Assembly (NCBI GenBank): GCA_905215045.1
Contig: CAJMOO010000020.1
Coordinates: 1 to 26,919, forward strand
DNA: 26,919 bases
Direction: 5' to 3'
From: an uncultured bacterium
GTDB taxonomy: Bacteria; Bacillota_A; Clostridia; Lachnospirales; Lachnospiraceae
In this document: positions 7,413-15,756 of the stretch, one piece after another
Layout of the letters: each line of letters opens with the position of its first letter
Position numbering within the stretch: the stretch's first letter is position 1
The notes under the pieces: model-generated
The model's database searches: none
What the model was told of the DNA's origin: nothing
The model's input: the letters and a program-made list of their open reading frames with translations, nothing else
Translations under genes and position numbers: made by a program

Positions 7413-8225
7413 TTATTTATTGATTGTAAATCCATAAGATTTGAAAACCTTTAATGCTTTTTCACTCTGTAAGAATTTTACGAATTTATCTGCTGCATCT
7501 TTATTTTTGCTTTTCTTTAATGCTGCAACTGGATAAATCACTGGTGTTTTTAATGAATCTGCTGGTGCTTCTGTTAAAACTTTTACATCTTTGCTGCTTG
7601 CTGCATCTGTTGCATATACAATACCACACTCGGCACTTCCTTTTGCTACCCAGTTTAATACTTCTGTTACGTTTGTTCCAAAGCTTGCTTTTTTCTTCAC
7701 ATCATTCCAATTCTTTAAGTTCGTAAAGATTTCCTGTGCATAAGCTCCCGCTGGAACACTCTTAGGATCTCCTAATGCAATTGTATCAGCTTTTGTGATA
7801 TCTTGAAAGGACGAAACTTTTGCATTCCCTTTTTTAGGTACGATCAGCACAACTTTGTTTTCTAATAATTCTACAACATCACCTTTGCTGATATATTTTT
7901 CTTTGACAAGGTTATTCATTTGCTGCGTTGCTGCTGACATAAATACATCGGCTACCATTCCGTTTTCGATCTGGCTCTGTAATTTTCCTGAACTATCATA
8001 GCTTCCTTCTACTTTAATTCCTTTGTTTTCTTTTTCAAACATTGGAATTAATTTTTCTGTATAACATTTTTCAAGGCTGGCTGCAGCTGCAAGTGTAATC
8101 GTTGTTGTCTCTTCTTTCTTTGCTGCCTCTGTTGTGGATTTAGAGCTGTCTTTGCTGCTTCCACACGCTGTTATGGAAAGAACCATAGCTCCTGCTAATA
8201 GCACAGCTAAAAGTCTCTTTTTCAT
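7413..8225 (-). CDS. modA: ModA, molybdate ABC transporter binding lipoprotein
   Basis: The substrate-binding protein of a molybdate importer. A lipoprotein signal (MKKRLLAVLL, hydrophobic core, SITAC) places Cys21 as the lipid anchor, followed by a Ser/Lys/Thr-rich linker. The mature part is a periplasmic-binding fold typical of ModA: ITLAAAASL near the start, FMSAATQQM, GDPKSVPAGAYAQEIF and CGIVYATDA. The length of 270 is normal for ModA. I chose the ATG at 8225 because AGGAAG stands six bases before it; the GTG at 8240 would overlap that site. The gene lies 56 bases after modC, a wider gap than elsewhere in the string. Gene order modB-modC-modA is rearranged from the usual modABC. Specificity for molybdate over tungstate is inferred from the Mo-cofactor neighbours. 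Confidence 0.92.
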   Translation of the reverse strand: MKKRLLAVLLAGAMVLSITACGSSKDSSKSTTEAAKKEETTTITLAAAASLEKCYTEKLIPMFEKENKGIKVEGSYDSSGKLQSQIENGMVADVFMSAATQQMNNLVKEKYISKGDVVELLENKVVLIVPKKGNAKVSSFQDITKADTIALGDPKSVPAGAYAQEIFTNLKNWNDVKKKASFGTNVTEVLNWVAKGSAECGIVYATDAASSKDVKVLTEAPADSLKTPVIYPVAALKKSKNKDAADKFVKFLQSEKALKVFKSYGFTINK

Positions 8226-8281
8226 TTGTAACTTCCTCACTTTCTTAATAATATTGTGTAAAATTTTATCGTTACCCTATT

Positions 8282-8938
8282 TTATAATGCGACTTCTTTC
8301 AGATGCCCTCTTTGAATGTGATATTTTTTGTCACATAGATTTTCTACTTCCTTACTGCTGTGACTCACTAAGATCGCTGGTTTGTTTAACATTGTAAGCA
8401 TATTAGAAAGTTCATCTTGCATCTGTTCTCTTAAGTATTCGTCCAACGCTGAAAATGGCTCATCCATCAAAATGACTTCTGGTTCACAGGCAAGCATTCT
8501 GGCTAATGCTGTTCTCTGTTTTTGTCCACCTGAAATTTGTCTTGGATATCTTTTTGCTAATTCTTCAATATGAAATCGTTTCATCATATCATTTGCCTTT
8601 TGTTTGATTTCATCTTTCGGAAGCTTTTTGGCTTTTAATCCTGTTTTGATGTTTTCTTCAATTGTCATATTTGGAAACAATGCATATCCCTGAAATAAAT
8701 ATCCAATCTTTCTCTTTTGTGGTGAAAGATTGATTTTCTTTTCAGAATCATAAAGAACTCTTCCATCTAGTATAATTCTTCCACTATCGGCTGTCTGCAC
8801 TCCTGCAATGCATTTCAATGTAATGCTTTTTCCACTTCCGGAAGGTCCCATAAGTCCTGTACATCCTGTTTCTACATGAAGTTCTGACTCTAACGTAAAC
8901 TCTTTTAATTTCTTTTTGATCTTTACTTCAAGACTCAT
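8282..8938 (-). CDS. modC: ModC, molybdate ABC transporter ATPase (short form)
   Basis: An ABC ATPase of 218 residues. It has Walker A GPSGSGKS (31-38), Q-loop LFQGYALFP (81-89), signature ISGGQKQR (135-142), Walker B ILMDEP (156-161) and an H-loop at LVSHS. ModC usually has about 350 residues and ends in a TOBE/Mop domain that responds to molybdate. This one stops right after the ATPase domain and so should lack that feedback site. AAGGAGAG precedes the start, and modB ends 10 bases upstream. Assignment rests on neighbours modA and modB as well as the sequence. Confidence 0.9.
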   Translation of the reverse strand: MSLEVKIKKKLKEFTLESELHVETGCTGLMGPSGSGKSITLKCIAGVQTADSGRIILDGRVLYDSEKKINLSPQKRKIGYLFQGYALFPNMTIEENIKTGLKAKKLPKDEIKQKANDMMKRFHIEELAKRYPRQISGGQKQRTALARMLACEPEVILMDEPFSALDEYLREQMQDELSNMLTMLNKPAILVSHSSKEVENLCDKKYHIQRGHLKEVAL

Positions 8939-8948
8939 AAATCTCTCC

Positions 8949-9623
8949 TTAGGCTTCCTGCTTTTTCTTTTCCATGATCAGATAAATATTCATAGCTGCT
9001 ACAATTGCAAAACAAATGACTACGATCACTAAAACATACTGATATGCTGCGTCCATATTTCCTGCTGCGACTTCAGAATATACCGCAAGTGGCAGTGTTC
9101 TTGTTCTTCCCGGAATATTTCCAGCGATCATTGCTGTCGCTCCAAATTCTCCGAGTCCTCTGGCAAATGCAAGTACTCCACCGGAAATGATCCCTGGTAA
9201 TGCATTTGGGATCATAACCTTAAAAAAAATGCACCTCTCACTCATTCCAAGTGTTCTTGCCGCAAAGATCAGATCATCGTCAATCTGTTCTAAGGCACCT
9301 CTTGCCGAACGATACATTAGCGGAAATGACATTACAACTGCCGCAAGGATCGTCGCTCCCCATGAAAATGCGATCCTGATCCCTAGATAATCTTCAAACA
9401 GCTTTCCGACTGGACCGTAAGAGCCAAAAAATACAAGCAGGAAAAATCCTGCAACCGTTGGCGGTAATACTAACGGCATCGTAAAAATTCCATCCCAGAA
9501 GATCTTTGCCGCTTCAGATTTACGATATAAGATCCATCGAGCAGCAAACAATCCTAGAATAAATGTAAATACAATGGCAACGATTGCTGTTTTCATCGAT
9601 ATAATGATCGGTGATGTATCCAT
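8949..9623 (-). CDS. modB: ModB, molybdate ABC transporter permease
   Basis: A membrane permease of 224 residues with about five hydrophobic helices. It carries the EAA-type loop for contact with the ATPase (RTLGMSERCIFFKVMIPNAL, about 122-141). The ModB-type sequence ARGLGEFGATAMIAGNIPG follows. Length and pattern fit ModB. GAGGAGA stands before the start. The gene follows the MOSC-MogA gene by 15 bases and precedes modC by 10. With ModC and ModA it forms a complete importer at the cell membrane. Confidence 0.93.
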   Translation of the reverse strand: MDTSPIIISMKTAIVAIVFTFILGLFAARWILYRKSEAAKIFWDGIFTMPLVLPPTVAGFFLLVFFGSYGPVGKLFEDYLGIRIAFSWGATILAAVVMSFPLMYRSARGALEQIDDDLIFAARTLGMSERCIFFKVMIPNALPGIISGGVLAFARGLGEFGATAMIAGNIPGRTRTLPLAVYSEVAAGNMDAAYQYVLVIVVICFAIVAAMNIYLIMEKKKQEA

Positions 9624-9638
9624 AGATTATCTCCTCTC

Positions 9639-10577
9639 TTAGTTTCTTCCACAATCCTGTGTATTTCCTCTTAATGTATCTAATCCGTGTGGCAGCTGGT
9701 CAATAATAAAGGAAAGACTCTCTTCGACTGCCTTTTTGCTACCCGGAAGATTGATGATCAGTGTTTTCTTTCTTGTGACACTGACCCCTCTTGATAACAT
9801 GGCTCGTTTTGTGATCGTCATAGACCCTACACGAATTGCCTCTGCGATTCCAGGTACATTTCTGTCAGCCACGGCTAAAGTTGCTTCTGGTGTACAATCT
9901 CTTGGGGAAAGTCCTGTTCCTCCAGTTGTAATGATCAGATCAACCTGACGACTGTCACTTAAACGGATCAATTCTTTTTTAATCTGTGCCATCTCATCTG
10001 GAAGAAGGATTTCTTCTATGATCTCAAATCCATGTTCTCTTAAAATCTCACTTGCTTTTGGACCACTTGTGTCTACTCGTTCTCCTCTGGATCCTTTATC
10101 ACTTAATGTGATGACTGCAGCCTGATATGGCATATCTTTGTCTGGATAAATAACTTTAATCTTATCTCCAACTTTAATCATTCCACCTTCTAACACTTTT
10201 GCAAAAATTCCTTCTCTTGGCATAATGCAGTCTCCCACACGTTTGTAAATCTCACAGTGACTGTGGCACTCTTTTCCAATTTGAGTAACTTCAAACTTTA
10301 CATCATTACAGATCAATTTTGTTCCAACTGGTAATTTCTTAAAATCAATCCCATAAACAAGCACATTTTCTCCAAAATCACCTTCGATCACAGATGCTCC
10401 TTTTTCATTGAATTCATCTACGATATCCGCACTTAAAAAACTGACCTGTCGGTGCCATTTCCCTGCATGTGCATCTCCTTCTAATCCAAAGTCTTTGATC
10501 ACTTTCACTTCATTGATATTTTTCTTTACCGTTCCACGTTTTTCACTGATACAAACCGCTTTTATGATTCCTTCCAT
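9639..10577 (-). CDS. MOSC domain / MogA (MoaB) fusion, Mo-cofactor synthesis
   Basis: A fusion of 312 residues. Residues 1-145 are a MOSC domain: [16 protein letters not shown] at 31-46, GDFGENV at 66-72, and cysteines 104, 108 and 117 in the sulfur-carrier region. Residues 150-305 are MogA/MoaB, the molybdopterin adenylyltransferase: [17 protein letters not shown] at 156-172, [16 protein letters not shown] at 217-232 and NLPGSKKAV at 276-284. MogA makes the adenylated molybdopterin that MoeA then loads with Mo. MOSC domains are linked to sulfur transfer around the Mo cofactor. The start overlaps the end of moaC by 16 bases, which suggests coupled translation. I know this fusion from other clostridia. 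Confidence 0.9.
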   Translation of the reverse strand: MEGIIKAVCISEKRGTVKKNINEVKVIKDFGLEGDAHAGKWHRQVSFLSADIVDEFNEKGASVIEGDFGENVLVYGIDFKKLPVGTKLICNDVKFEVTQIGKECHSHCEIYKRVGDCIMPREGIFAKVLEGGMIKVGDKIKVIYPDKDMPYQAAVITLSDKGSRGERVDTSGPKASEILREHGFEIIEEILLPDEMAQIKKELIRLSDSRQVDLIITTGGTGLSPRDCTPEATLAVADRNVPGIAEAIRVGSMTITKRAMLSRGVSVTRKKTLIINLPGSKKAVEESLSFIIDQLPHGLDTLRGNTQDCGRN

Positions 10578-11044
10578 GTAAAATCACCACTCTTTCCACC
10601 TGTTTTTTCCACTAAATGAATATCTGACATGACCATATGTTTATCGATTGCCTTACACATATCATAAATCGTTAATAATGCAATCTGAACTCCTGTCAAA
10701 GCTTCCATCTCAACGCCTGTTTTCCCTGTTGTTTTTACCAGACAGACTGCTTTGATCTCTTTGGTTTCTTCTAACATTTCAAAATCTACTTTACATTTTG
10801 TAAGCATTAAAAGATGACACATTGGAATCAGTTCAAAGGTTTTCTTTGCTGCCATGATCCCAGCGACCCTTGCGGTTCCCAAGACATCCCCTTTTGCTAT
10901 ACTTCCTTCTTTGACTTTCGCAAAGATTTCATCATTGACTTTGATCTTTCCCTGTGCGATCGCAGTTCTTGTTGTTTCTTTTTTTTCTGTTACATCGACC
11001 ATAACTGCATTTCCATGCTGGTCAAAATGTGAAAATTCTCCCAT
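10562..11044 (-). CDS. moaC: MoaC, cyclic pyranopterin monophosphate synthase
   Basis: The second half of the first Mo-cofactor step: it turns the MoaA product into cyclic pyranopterin monophosphate. Its 160 residues are the normal length. The family motifs are all present: MVDVTEK at 15-21, IPMCHLL at 73-79, [13 protein letters not shown] at 111-123, YDMCKAIDK at 130-138 and KTGGKSG near 147. It begins 5 bases after moaA stops and overlaps the MOSC-MogA gene by 16 bases. Confidence 0.95.
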   Translation of the reverse strand: MGEFSHFDQHGNAVMVDVTEKKETTRTAIAQGKIKVNDEIFAKVKEGSIAKGDVLGTARVAGIMAAKKTFELIPMCHLLMLTKCKVDFEMLEETKEIKAVCLVKTTGKTGVEMEALTGVQIALLTIYDMCKAIDKHMVMSDIHLVEKTGGKSGDFTWKES

Positions 11045-11049
11045 TGATA

Positions 11050-12009
11050 TTATCCTCCAATTGTATACATCTTACTGTCTGACGGCTTGTCTTCAAAATG
11101 ATGTGCCTGTGGTTTTTTGTAAATGATCTCTTCTAACACCTTTTTGATTTCTTCGTCAGAACTTCCATTTCTTAATAGTTTTCTGATATTCCCTGCTTCT
11201 TGGTAATAAAGACATGGTTTAACTCCTCCAGTCGATGTCAGGCGAATACGATTGCATCTGTCACAAAACTTTCCATGCAATGCTTCGATCCATCCGATCA
11301 TTCCTTTATAACCTTCCATTGTTTCATAAACTGCCGGACCATTTCCGATTTTTTGTTCTACTTTATGAAATCTAATTCCTTGATCTTTTAGATTCTTTCT
11401 GATCTCATCTCGTGACAAAGATGATGTGATCTGTTTGTTTCCAAGTGGCATTTGTTCGATGAATCGGATACAAATTTTATGATATTTTATATAGTCTATA
11501 AATTTCTGGATATCCTCCATCGTTGTCTGTTCTGTCAGTACGGTATTGATCTTTACGTTCAATCCCATATAAGCTGCTTCTTTGATAGCTTTCATAACCT
11601 TTTCATAGCCATCATATCCTGTGATATTTTTATATTTTTCACAATCCATAAAATCAAGACTTACGTTGATCCCGTCAATTCCTGCTTCTGTTAATTTATC
11701 CAAATCTCTTGATAAAAAAATTGCATTTGTTGTTAATGTAACTTTACTTACCTTATTCATCTTTTTTAATTCATAAATAAAATCTGCGCAGCCTTTTCGT
11801 ACCAATGGTTCTCCACCTGTGATCTTAAATTTGTCAATTCCAAGCTTAGTAAGAATCTTACATAATCTTAGGATTTCTTCATATCTTAAAATATCCTTAT
11901 GAGATAACTTTTCCTCATGATCTGGGCGGCAGTAGGTACAATATAGATTGCAGCGGTCCGTGATCGATATTCTGGCATAATCAATCGTTCTTTGAAATTG
12001 ATCTTTCAT
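11050..12009 (-). CDS. moaA: MoaA, GTP 3',8-cyclase (radical SAM)
   Basis: A radical-SAM enzyme that opens molybdopterin synthesis from GTP. The first [4Fe-4S] site is CNLYCTYC (Cys20, 24, 27), and the SAM-binding ITGGEP is at 63-68. The second cluster uses Cys249, 252 and 266 ([20 protein letters not shown]), and the C-terminus keeps the double glycine (YTIGG). At 319 residues it is of usual length. GGAGAG precedes the ATG at 12009. Directly upstream lies a 26-base palindrome with ModE-box-like ends, and before that another stem-loop separating it from selD. It is the first gene of the Mo/Se string proper. Confidence 0.96.
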   Translation of the reverse strand: MKDQFQRTIDYARISITDRCNLYCTYCRPDHEEKLSHKDILRYEEILRLCKILTKLGIDKFKITGGEPLVRKGCADFIYELKKMNKVSKVTLTTNAIFLSRDLDKLTEAGIDGINVSLDFMDCEKYKNITGYDGYEKVMKAIKEAAYMGLNVKINTVLTEQTTMEDIQKFIDYIKYHKICIRFIEQMPLGNKQITSSLSRDEIRKNLKDQGIRFHKVEQKIGNGPAVYETMEGYKGMIGWIEALHGKFCDRCNRIRLTSTGGVKPCLYYQEAGNIRKLLRNGSSDEEIKKVLEEIIYKKPQAHHFEDKPSDSKMYTIGG

Positions 12010-12021
12010 TCTTCTCTCCTG

Positions 12022-12047
12022 TCGTTATTCTCAAGTGAGAATAACGA
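12022..12047 (-). promoter_or_regulatory. Palindromic candidate ModE-type operator before moaA
   Basis: Twelve-base arms (12022-12033 and 12036-12047) pair perfectly around a 2-base centre. The outer parts read CGTTAT and ATAACG, the same ends as the ModE box of proteobacteria, whose inner bases differ. It lies 12 bases upstream of the moaA ATG, just before the Shine-Dalgarno site, so a bound protein would block transcription. A ModE-like gene is part of the downstream string. As RNA it would also fold into a hairpin, so an RNA role is the main alternative. Confidence 0.55.
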
Positions 12048-12053
12048 TTGCTC

Positions 12054-12106
12054 AAAATCAGACAGGACAATCTTTCTTCATCTTAAGATCCTTCCTGTCT
12101 GTTTTA
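12054..12106 (-). terminator. Stem-loop between selD and moaA, possible (leaky) terminator
   Basis: Nine-base arms CAGACAGGA and TCCTGTCTG enclose a smaller inner stem (ATCTT/AAGAT). Short A and T runs flank it, so it could end transcription weakly on either strand. Read on the minus strand the T run is only ATTTT. It may lower read-through from selD into the Mo genes or belong to a structured leader with the next palindrome. Confidence 0.45.
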
Positions 12107-12110
12107 TGTT

Positions 12111-13148
12111 CTATTCTAATATAATTGATTTCTCTTCTTTATCTTCTACATACCCAATTATTCTAGCACATGGGATCGTATTCTGTAAATCTTTTAATAA
12201 ATTTTTTGCATCTTTTTCATCGACTGCGATCATCAGTCCTCCGGATGTCTGTGGATCGTATAAAATATCTTCCATGGCCCTCTTGATTTCTTTTGCTTTT
12301 GAGACTCCTGCACTTGCATATTTGCGGTTTCGATAGGCTCCTTCCGGGATCATTCCAAGATCTGCCATCTCTAATGCTTCTTTGTGATATGGAATCTCTT
12401 CTGTCATAAAATGGATCGTCACATTACTTCCCTGTGCCATCTCATACCCATGTCCGAGCAAACCAAATCCAGTCACATCCGTACAACTGTGAACATCGTA
12501 TTTTACCATGATATCTCTGGCATATTTATTTAATTGTCTCATCTGATCATAAATCTTATCCATCACTTTCTGATCGATAAATTCTGCTTTGGCGGATGTT
12601 GTTAGGATCCCGACTCCTAATGGTTTCGTAAGAATCAAGACATCTCCAGGTTTTGCACCGCTGTTTGTCAGAAATTTCTTTGGATGCACAAATCCTGAAA
12701 CGGATAAACCATACTTTGGTTCCTGATCATGAATTGTATGACCACCTGTGATGATCACTCCTGCTTCATAAGCTTTCTTATAGCCGCCTCGCAAAATCGC
12801 CTGAATACTTTCTTTTGGCATATCTTTCGTGACACACATGATATTTAAGGCAAGTTTGGGGTCTGCTCCCATGGCATAGATATCACTGATCGCATTGACT
12901 GCTGCGATCTCACCGAACATTTCCGGATCGTCAACGATCGGTGGAAAGAAATCAAGCGTCTGGACAAGTGCTGTGTTATCATCGATCTGATAGACTGAAG
13001 CATCATCACTTTTATCAAATCCAACGAGTAATCGTTCATCCGATCTTGTTGGAATTCCATCTAACAGCTTTGCCAAAGTTCCAGCTCCAACCTTTGCCCC
13101 GCATCCTGCACACTGGGCAAGTTTCGTTAATTTTACTTCTGTTTCCAT
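12111..13148 (-). CDS. selD: SelD, selenide water dikinase (selenophosphate synthase)
   Basis: It makes selenophosphate from selenide and ATP, the activated selenium donor. The N-terminal glycine-rich loop carries the catalytic pair as AGCGAK (Cys16, Lys19), where many species have Sec or Cys. Also seen are QTLDFFPP (Asp66), NAISDIYAMGA (Asp89) and TGGHTIHD. The protein has 345 residues, as expected. It uses cysteine at the active site, so this gene needs no UGA decoding. It follows the MATE gene by 25 bases and probably shares its promoter. No selA, selB or selC is in the window. Next to yedF, YqeB and YqeC this supports use of selenium for the Mo cofactor, though supply to selenoproteins or tRNA elsewhere cannot be excluded. 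Confidence 0.96.
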   Translation of the reverse strand: METEVKLTKLAQCAGCGAKVGAGTLAKLLDGIPTRSDERLLVGFDKSDDASVYQIDDNTALVQTLDFFPPIVDDPEMFGEIAAVNAISDIYAMGADPKLALNIMCVTKDMPKESIQAILRGGYKKAYEAGVIITGGHTIHDQEPKYGLSVSGFVHPKKFLTNSGAKPGDVLILTKPLGVGILTTSAKAEFIDQKVMDKIYDQMRQLNKYARDIMVKYDVHSCTDVTGFGLLGHGYEMAQGSNVTIHFMTEEIPYHKEALEMADLGMIPEGAYRNRKYASAGVSKAKEIKRAMEDILYDPQTSGGLMIAVDEKDAKNLLKDLQNTIPCARIIGYVEDKEEKSIILE

Positions 13149-13173
13149 AGATCTTTCCTCCCTTAACTATTCC

Positions 13174-14538
13174 TTAAACGTTATCTCTTGTCACATCTTT
13201 TAACCATTTGAAACTGCGGTATCTGATCGATGTAATTGGCACTTTAATCAATTCATCACTCATCAACAATACATAAACTGCCGGTACACTCCAATGGAAC
13301 ACAAAGGCTGCCAATGCACCTAACAAAATTGAACATCCCCACATCGTTGACACATCCATGATCAGTCCAAACTTCGTATCTCCGCCAGATCGGAAAATTC
13401 CGACAACCATCGTTGTATTAAATGCCTGCGCGATCACAAAGTAAGACATGACATAGAACATCATCTTCAGATAATATCTTGCCGCTGCACTTAAGGATAA
13501 GAATGAGATCACAACAGGGGAAGCAATTAAGATCAACGCCCCTCCGATCACTCCCATGATCACACTTAAAATGATAAAGCGCTTCGCATAAGCTCTTGCA
13601 TGATCAAATTTCTTCTCACCGATCGTCTTTCCAAGATAGATTGCTGTCGCACTGGATAGTCCAAAGGATACGACCGTTGCTAACTGTCTTGCCACCTGTG
13701 CCACAGAATTGGCTGCAACCGCAGAACTTCCCATATGTCCAAGCACTGCTGTATTTGCAGAGGTTCCAAGTCCCCACATCACTTCATTTAAAACAACGGG
13801 AAGGGAATAGACTAAAAAGTCTTTCACTAACAGTTTATCCTGATGCAGAAAATAGTGAATTCTGAATTTTACGTCTTTATTATATATTTTTGCATAACCA
13901 CAAACCAGAACAAGTTCTACGATTCTTGCGATCAATGTTGCGATCGCTGCTCCACGGATTCCTAAGGCTGGAAATCCGAATAATCCAAAGATAAAAATGG
14001 CATTAAAGATCACATTACATAAAAATGATACGAGATAAACAACTGTTGCCACGATCACTCGTTCAATGCTTCTCATCACATATAAATATACATTCGTAAT
14101 TCCCATGATAATATAAGAACATGCCACAATTCTTAAATATTTGACGCCTTCTGCGATTACCTGTGGATCGTTTGTAAAGATTCTCATTAACGATGCCGGA
14201 ATTGCAAATGCTGCAACAGTAAAAATCGCAGTCACGATCACGGCAGATCTGATCCCCAACGCAAGAATCTTCTCAATCGTTGTCTTGTCACCTTTTCCCC
14301 AGTATTGGGCAGTAAGCACAGTGGCACCTGATGTCAGACCAAATAAAAACAGTACCATAATGTACTGAATCTGGCCGGCAAGGGATGCACCTGATAATAC
14401 CTTTTCACTGACTTTTCCAAGCATCACGACATCGGCTGCCGTTACTCCAACGTTGATGAGATTCTGTAATGCCATCGGAACGACCAGTGCAAATACATTT
14501 TTATAAAAATCTTTCCAGTTAATGTTTAAATCATTCAA
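13174..14538 (-). CDS. MATE-family efflux transporter
   Basis: A membrane protein of 454 residues with about twelve hydrophobic segments in two similar halves, the plan of MATE cation/drug antiporters. Typical points are VPMALQNLINVGVTAADVVM in the first helix region and QYWGKGDKT near residue 78. The matching second half starts around 240 (YSLPVVLNEVMWGLG). The substrate cannot be told. It is the first gene after a good promoter and lies 25 bases before selD, so the pair is probably co-transcribed. A selenium-linked role is only suggested by that position. Confidence 0.9.
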   Translation of the reverse strand: MNDLNINWKDFYKNVFALVVPMALQNLINVGVTAADVVMLGKVSEKVLSGASLAGQIQYIMVLFLFGLTSGATVLTAQYWGKGDKTTIEKILALGIRSAVIVTAIFTVAAFAIPASLMRIFTNDPQVIAEGVKYLRIVACSYIIMGITNVYLYVMRSIERVIVATVVYLVSFLCNVIFNAIFIFGLFGFPALGIRGAAIATLIARIVELVLVCGYAKIYNKDVKFRIHYFLHQDKLLVKDFLVYSLPVVLNEVMWGLGTSANTAVLGHMGSSAVAANSVAQVARQLATVVSFGLSSATAIYLGKTIGEKKFDHARAYAKRFIILSVIMGVIGGALILIASPVVISFLSLSAAARYYLKMMFYVMSYFVIAQAFNTTMVVGIFRSGGDTKFGLIMDVSTMWGCSILLGALAAFVFHWSVPAVYVLLMSDELIKVPITSIRYRSFKWLKDVTRDNV

Positions 14539-14572
14539 TCTTTTTCTCCTGTTCTTTTTATTGCCTCATAAT

Positions 14573-14601
14573 AGGATATAGAAGCTTTGTCTGCTTGTCA
14601 A
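14573..14601 (-). promoter_or_regulatory. Sigma-A promoter for MATE-selD
   Basis: On the minus strand a perfect -35 TTGACA (14596-14601) is followed after 17 bases by -10 TATCCT (14573-14578). The MATE start codon lies about 35 bases downstream, leaving a short leader with AGGAG. No operator-like palindrome is seen next to it. Confidence 0.75.
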
Positions 14602-14642
14602 GCACGTATTATCCGCCTGTAATCTCATTTAGTATCTCCCAA

Positions 14643-14713
14643 AATCAAAAATAAAAACCACCTAATAAAATCATCCGCAAATTCGTCTTTGCGATATTTA
14701 TTAAATGGTTTTT
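14643..14713 (-). terminator. Terminator after the DUF6465 gene
   Basis: On the minus strand an imperfect long stem has arms AAAAACCA/TGGTTTTT, inner AATAAA/TTTATT and CGCAAA/TTTGCG around a 6-base loop. It runs into a T-rich tract (TTTTTATTTTTG). It lies about 50 bases after the DUF6465 stop and separates that gene from the MATE-selD promoter. Confidence 0.8.
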
Positions 14714-14763
14714 ACTTTTATAATTAGAATTTAATTTTTTGGCATGTATTATGAATATGTAGT

Positions 14764-14985
14764 TTATTCTTCGATCTTTAATGCTTCTTCGTTGCTGATC
14801 TCTTTGCCGTCTTTTGTTGTTGCAACGTAGTAGATATTACCTTCAGCAGGCTGATAGTAGATATCTAAGTTTGCGATTGTGTTCATTTTGACACCAGTTG
14901 CTTTTAAGTTTTCTTTTACAAGCTTCTCTGTGTCTTTTACATCTACGTTACGTTCCTGAAACTGCACTTCGATTTTTGTTTTCAT
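14764..14985 (-). CDS. DUF6465 family small protein
   Basis: A 73-residue acidic-basic mixed protein that I recognise as DUF6465-like, a short family common in Lachnospiraceae. It begins with a strand of alternating charges (KTKIEVQF), then a helix (DTEKLVKENLKATG), LDIYYQPAEGNIYYVAT and a KDGKEIS turn. This strand-helix-strand-strand pattern is the family mark. No signal peptide, membrane helix or cysteine is seen. GAAGGAG stands before the ATG. It has its own promoter, a leader hairpin and a terminator, so it is a single-gene transcript. Function unknown. Confidence 0.75.
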   Translation of the reverse strand: MKTKIEVQFQERNVDVKDTEKLVKENLKATGVKMNTIANLDIYYQPAEGNIYYVATTKDGKEISNEEALKIEE

Positions 14986-15055
14986 AATGCTCTCCTTCTT
15001 TTTAATTGTCTGATCTTTATGTTAACTCTTGATGTGATTGTTATCAGATTGTATC

Positions 15056-15087
15056 AATGGTATGTACATTGTATTTTCCATACCATT
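15056..15087 (-). promoter_or_regulatory. Inverted repeat in the DUF6465 leader
   Basis: Perfect nine-base arms AATGGTATG and CATACCATT with a 14-base spacer lie just downstream of the -10 box, between promoter and start codon. They could be an operator or an mRNA stem-loop. I do not recognise a known motif. Confidence 0.4.
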
Positions 15088-15097
15088 TATAATAACC

Positions 15098-15126
15098 ATT
15101 ATAAAATATATTTCCAATTTATTCAA
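15098..15126 (-). promoter_or_regulatory. Sigma-A promoter for the DUF6465 gene
   Basis: On the minus strand -35 TTGAAT (15121-15126), a 17-base spacer and a perfect -10 TATAAT (15098-15103). The leader would be roughly 105 bases long. Confidence 0.75.
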
Positions 15127-15150
15127 CTTGAATCTAATTTAGTACAAAAT

Positions 15151-15687
15151 CTAGGCTTTTACTTTTGATTTTCTTTCTGCAATTCTTTTCATGATCACAT
15201 CTGCGATCCATCCGCATAATAGTCCGATGATCAGTCCTCCTAAAACATCGGTTGGGTAATGCACATATAAGTACATTCTTGAAAATGCGATTAAAATGGA
15301 TACTACAAGTGCTCCCACTGCCAGTCTTTTTCTTCCTGCAAAATACAATGCACTGACCGATGCAAAAGATGCTGCGGTATGTCCTGAAGGGAAAGAATAA
15401 TCTCTTAATGGCGGTACTAAAAGTTTTATCGTCTTGTTGATACTATACGGTCTTGGTCGTGCAACGATTGGTTTTAAGATCGCATTGCAGATGATAAGAT
15501 CAGCAATTAATGCCACCGCCATATAAGCTCCTGCTTTTCTTGTTTTTGGTATCAGTAATAAAATGATCGTTAGAATAATCCATGCAATTCCTGCATCCCC
15601 AAGTTTCGTCACGGATGTCATAAATGTATCTAGCATTGGGGTATGTATCGTTTGCAGACCATCTAAAATCTGAAATTCAAATCCCAT
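15151..15687 (-). CDS. PAP2-family membrane phosphatase
   Basis: A membrane phosphatase of the PAP2/type-2 phosphatidic acid phosphatase family, 178 residues with about five helices. The three-part active site is intact: KPIVARPRP (Lys72, Arg79), FPSGHTA (Ser101, His103) and SRMYLYVHYPTD (Arg137, His143, Asp147). Such enzymes remove phosphate from lipid phosphates, including undecaprenyl pyrophosphate; the real substrate is unknown. It begins 70 bases after the hemC-cobA-hemD gene with a terminator in between. I see no convincing promoter of its own, so it may depend on read-through. Confidence 0.9.
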   Translation of the reverse strand: MGFEFQILDGLQTIHTPMLDTFMTSVTKLGDAGIAWIILTIILLLIPKTRKAGAYMAVALIADLIICNAILKPIVARPRPYSINKTIKLLVPPLRDYSFPSGHTAASFASVSALYFAGRKRLAVGALVVSILIAFSRMYLYVHYPTDVLGGLIIGLLCGWIADVIMKRIAERKSKVKA

Positions 15688-15719
15688 AATAAGTTACTCT
15701 GCCTTTCTTTTATTTTAAA

Positions 15720-15748
15720 ATGCCAGAGTCCCATAAAAACTCTGGCAT
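15720..15748 (-). terminator. Terminator of the siroheme operon
   Basis: Perfect ten-base arms ATGCCAGAGT/ACTCTGGCAT with a 9-base loop, then TTTTAAAAT on the minus strand. It lies right after the stop of the HemC-CobA-HemD gene. Confidence 0.85.
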
Positions 15749-15756
15749 ATTGATTA

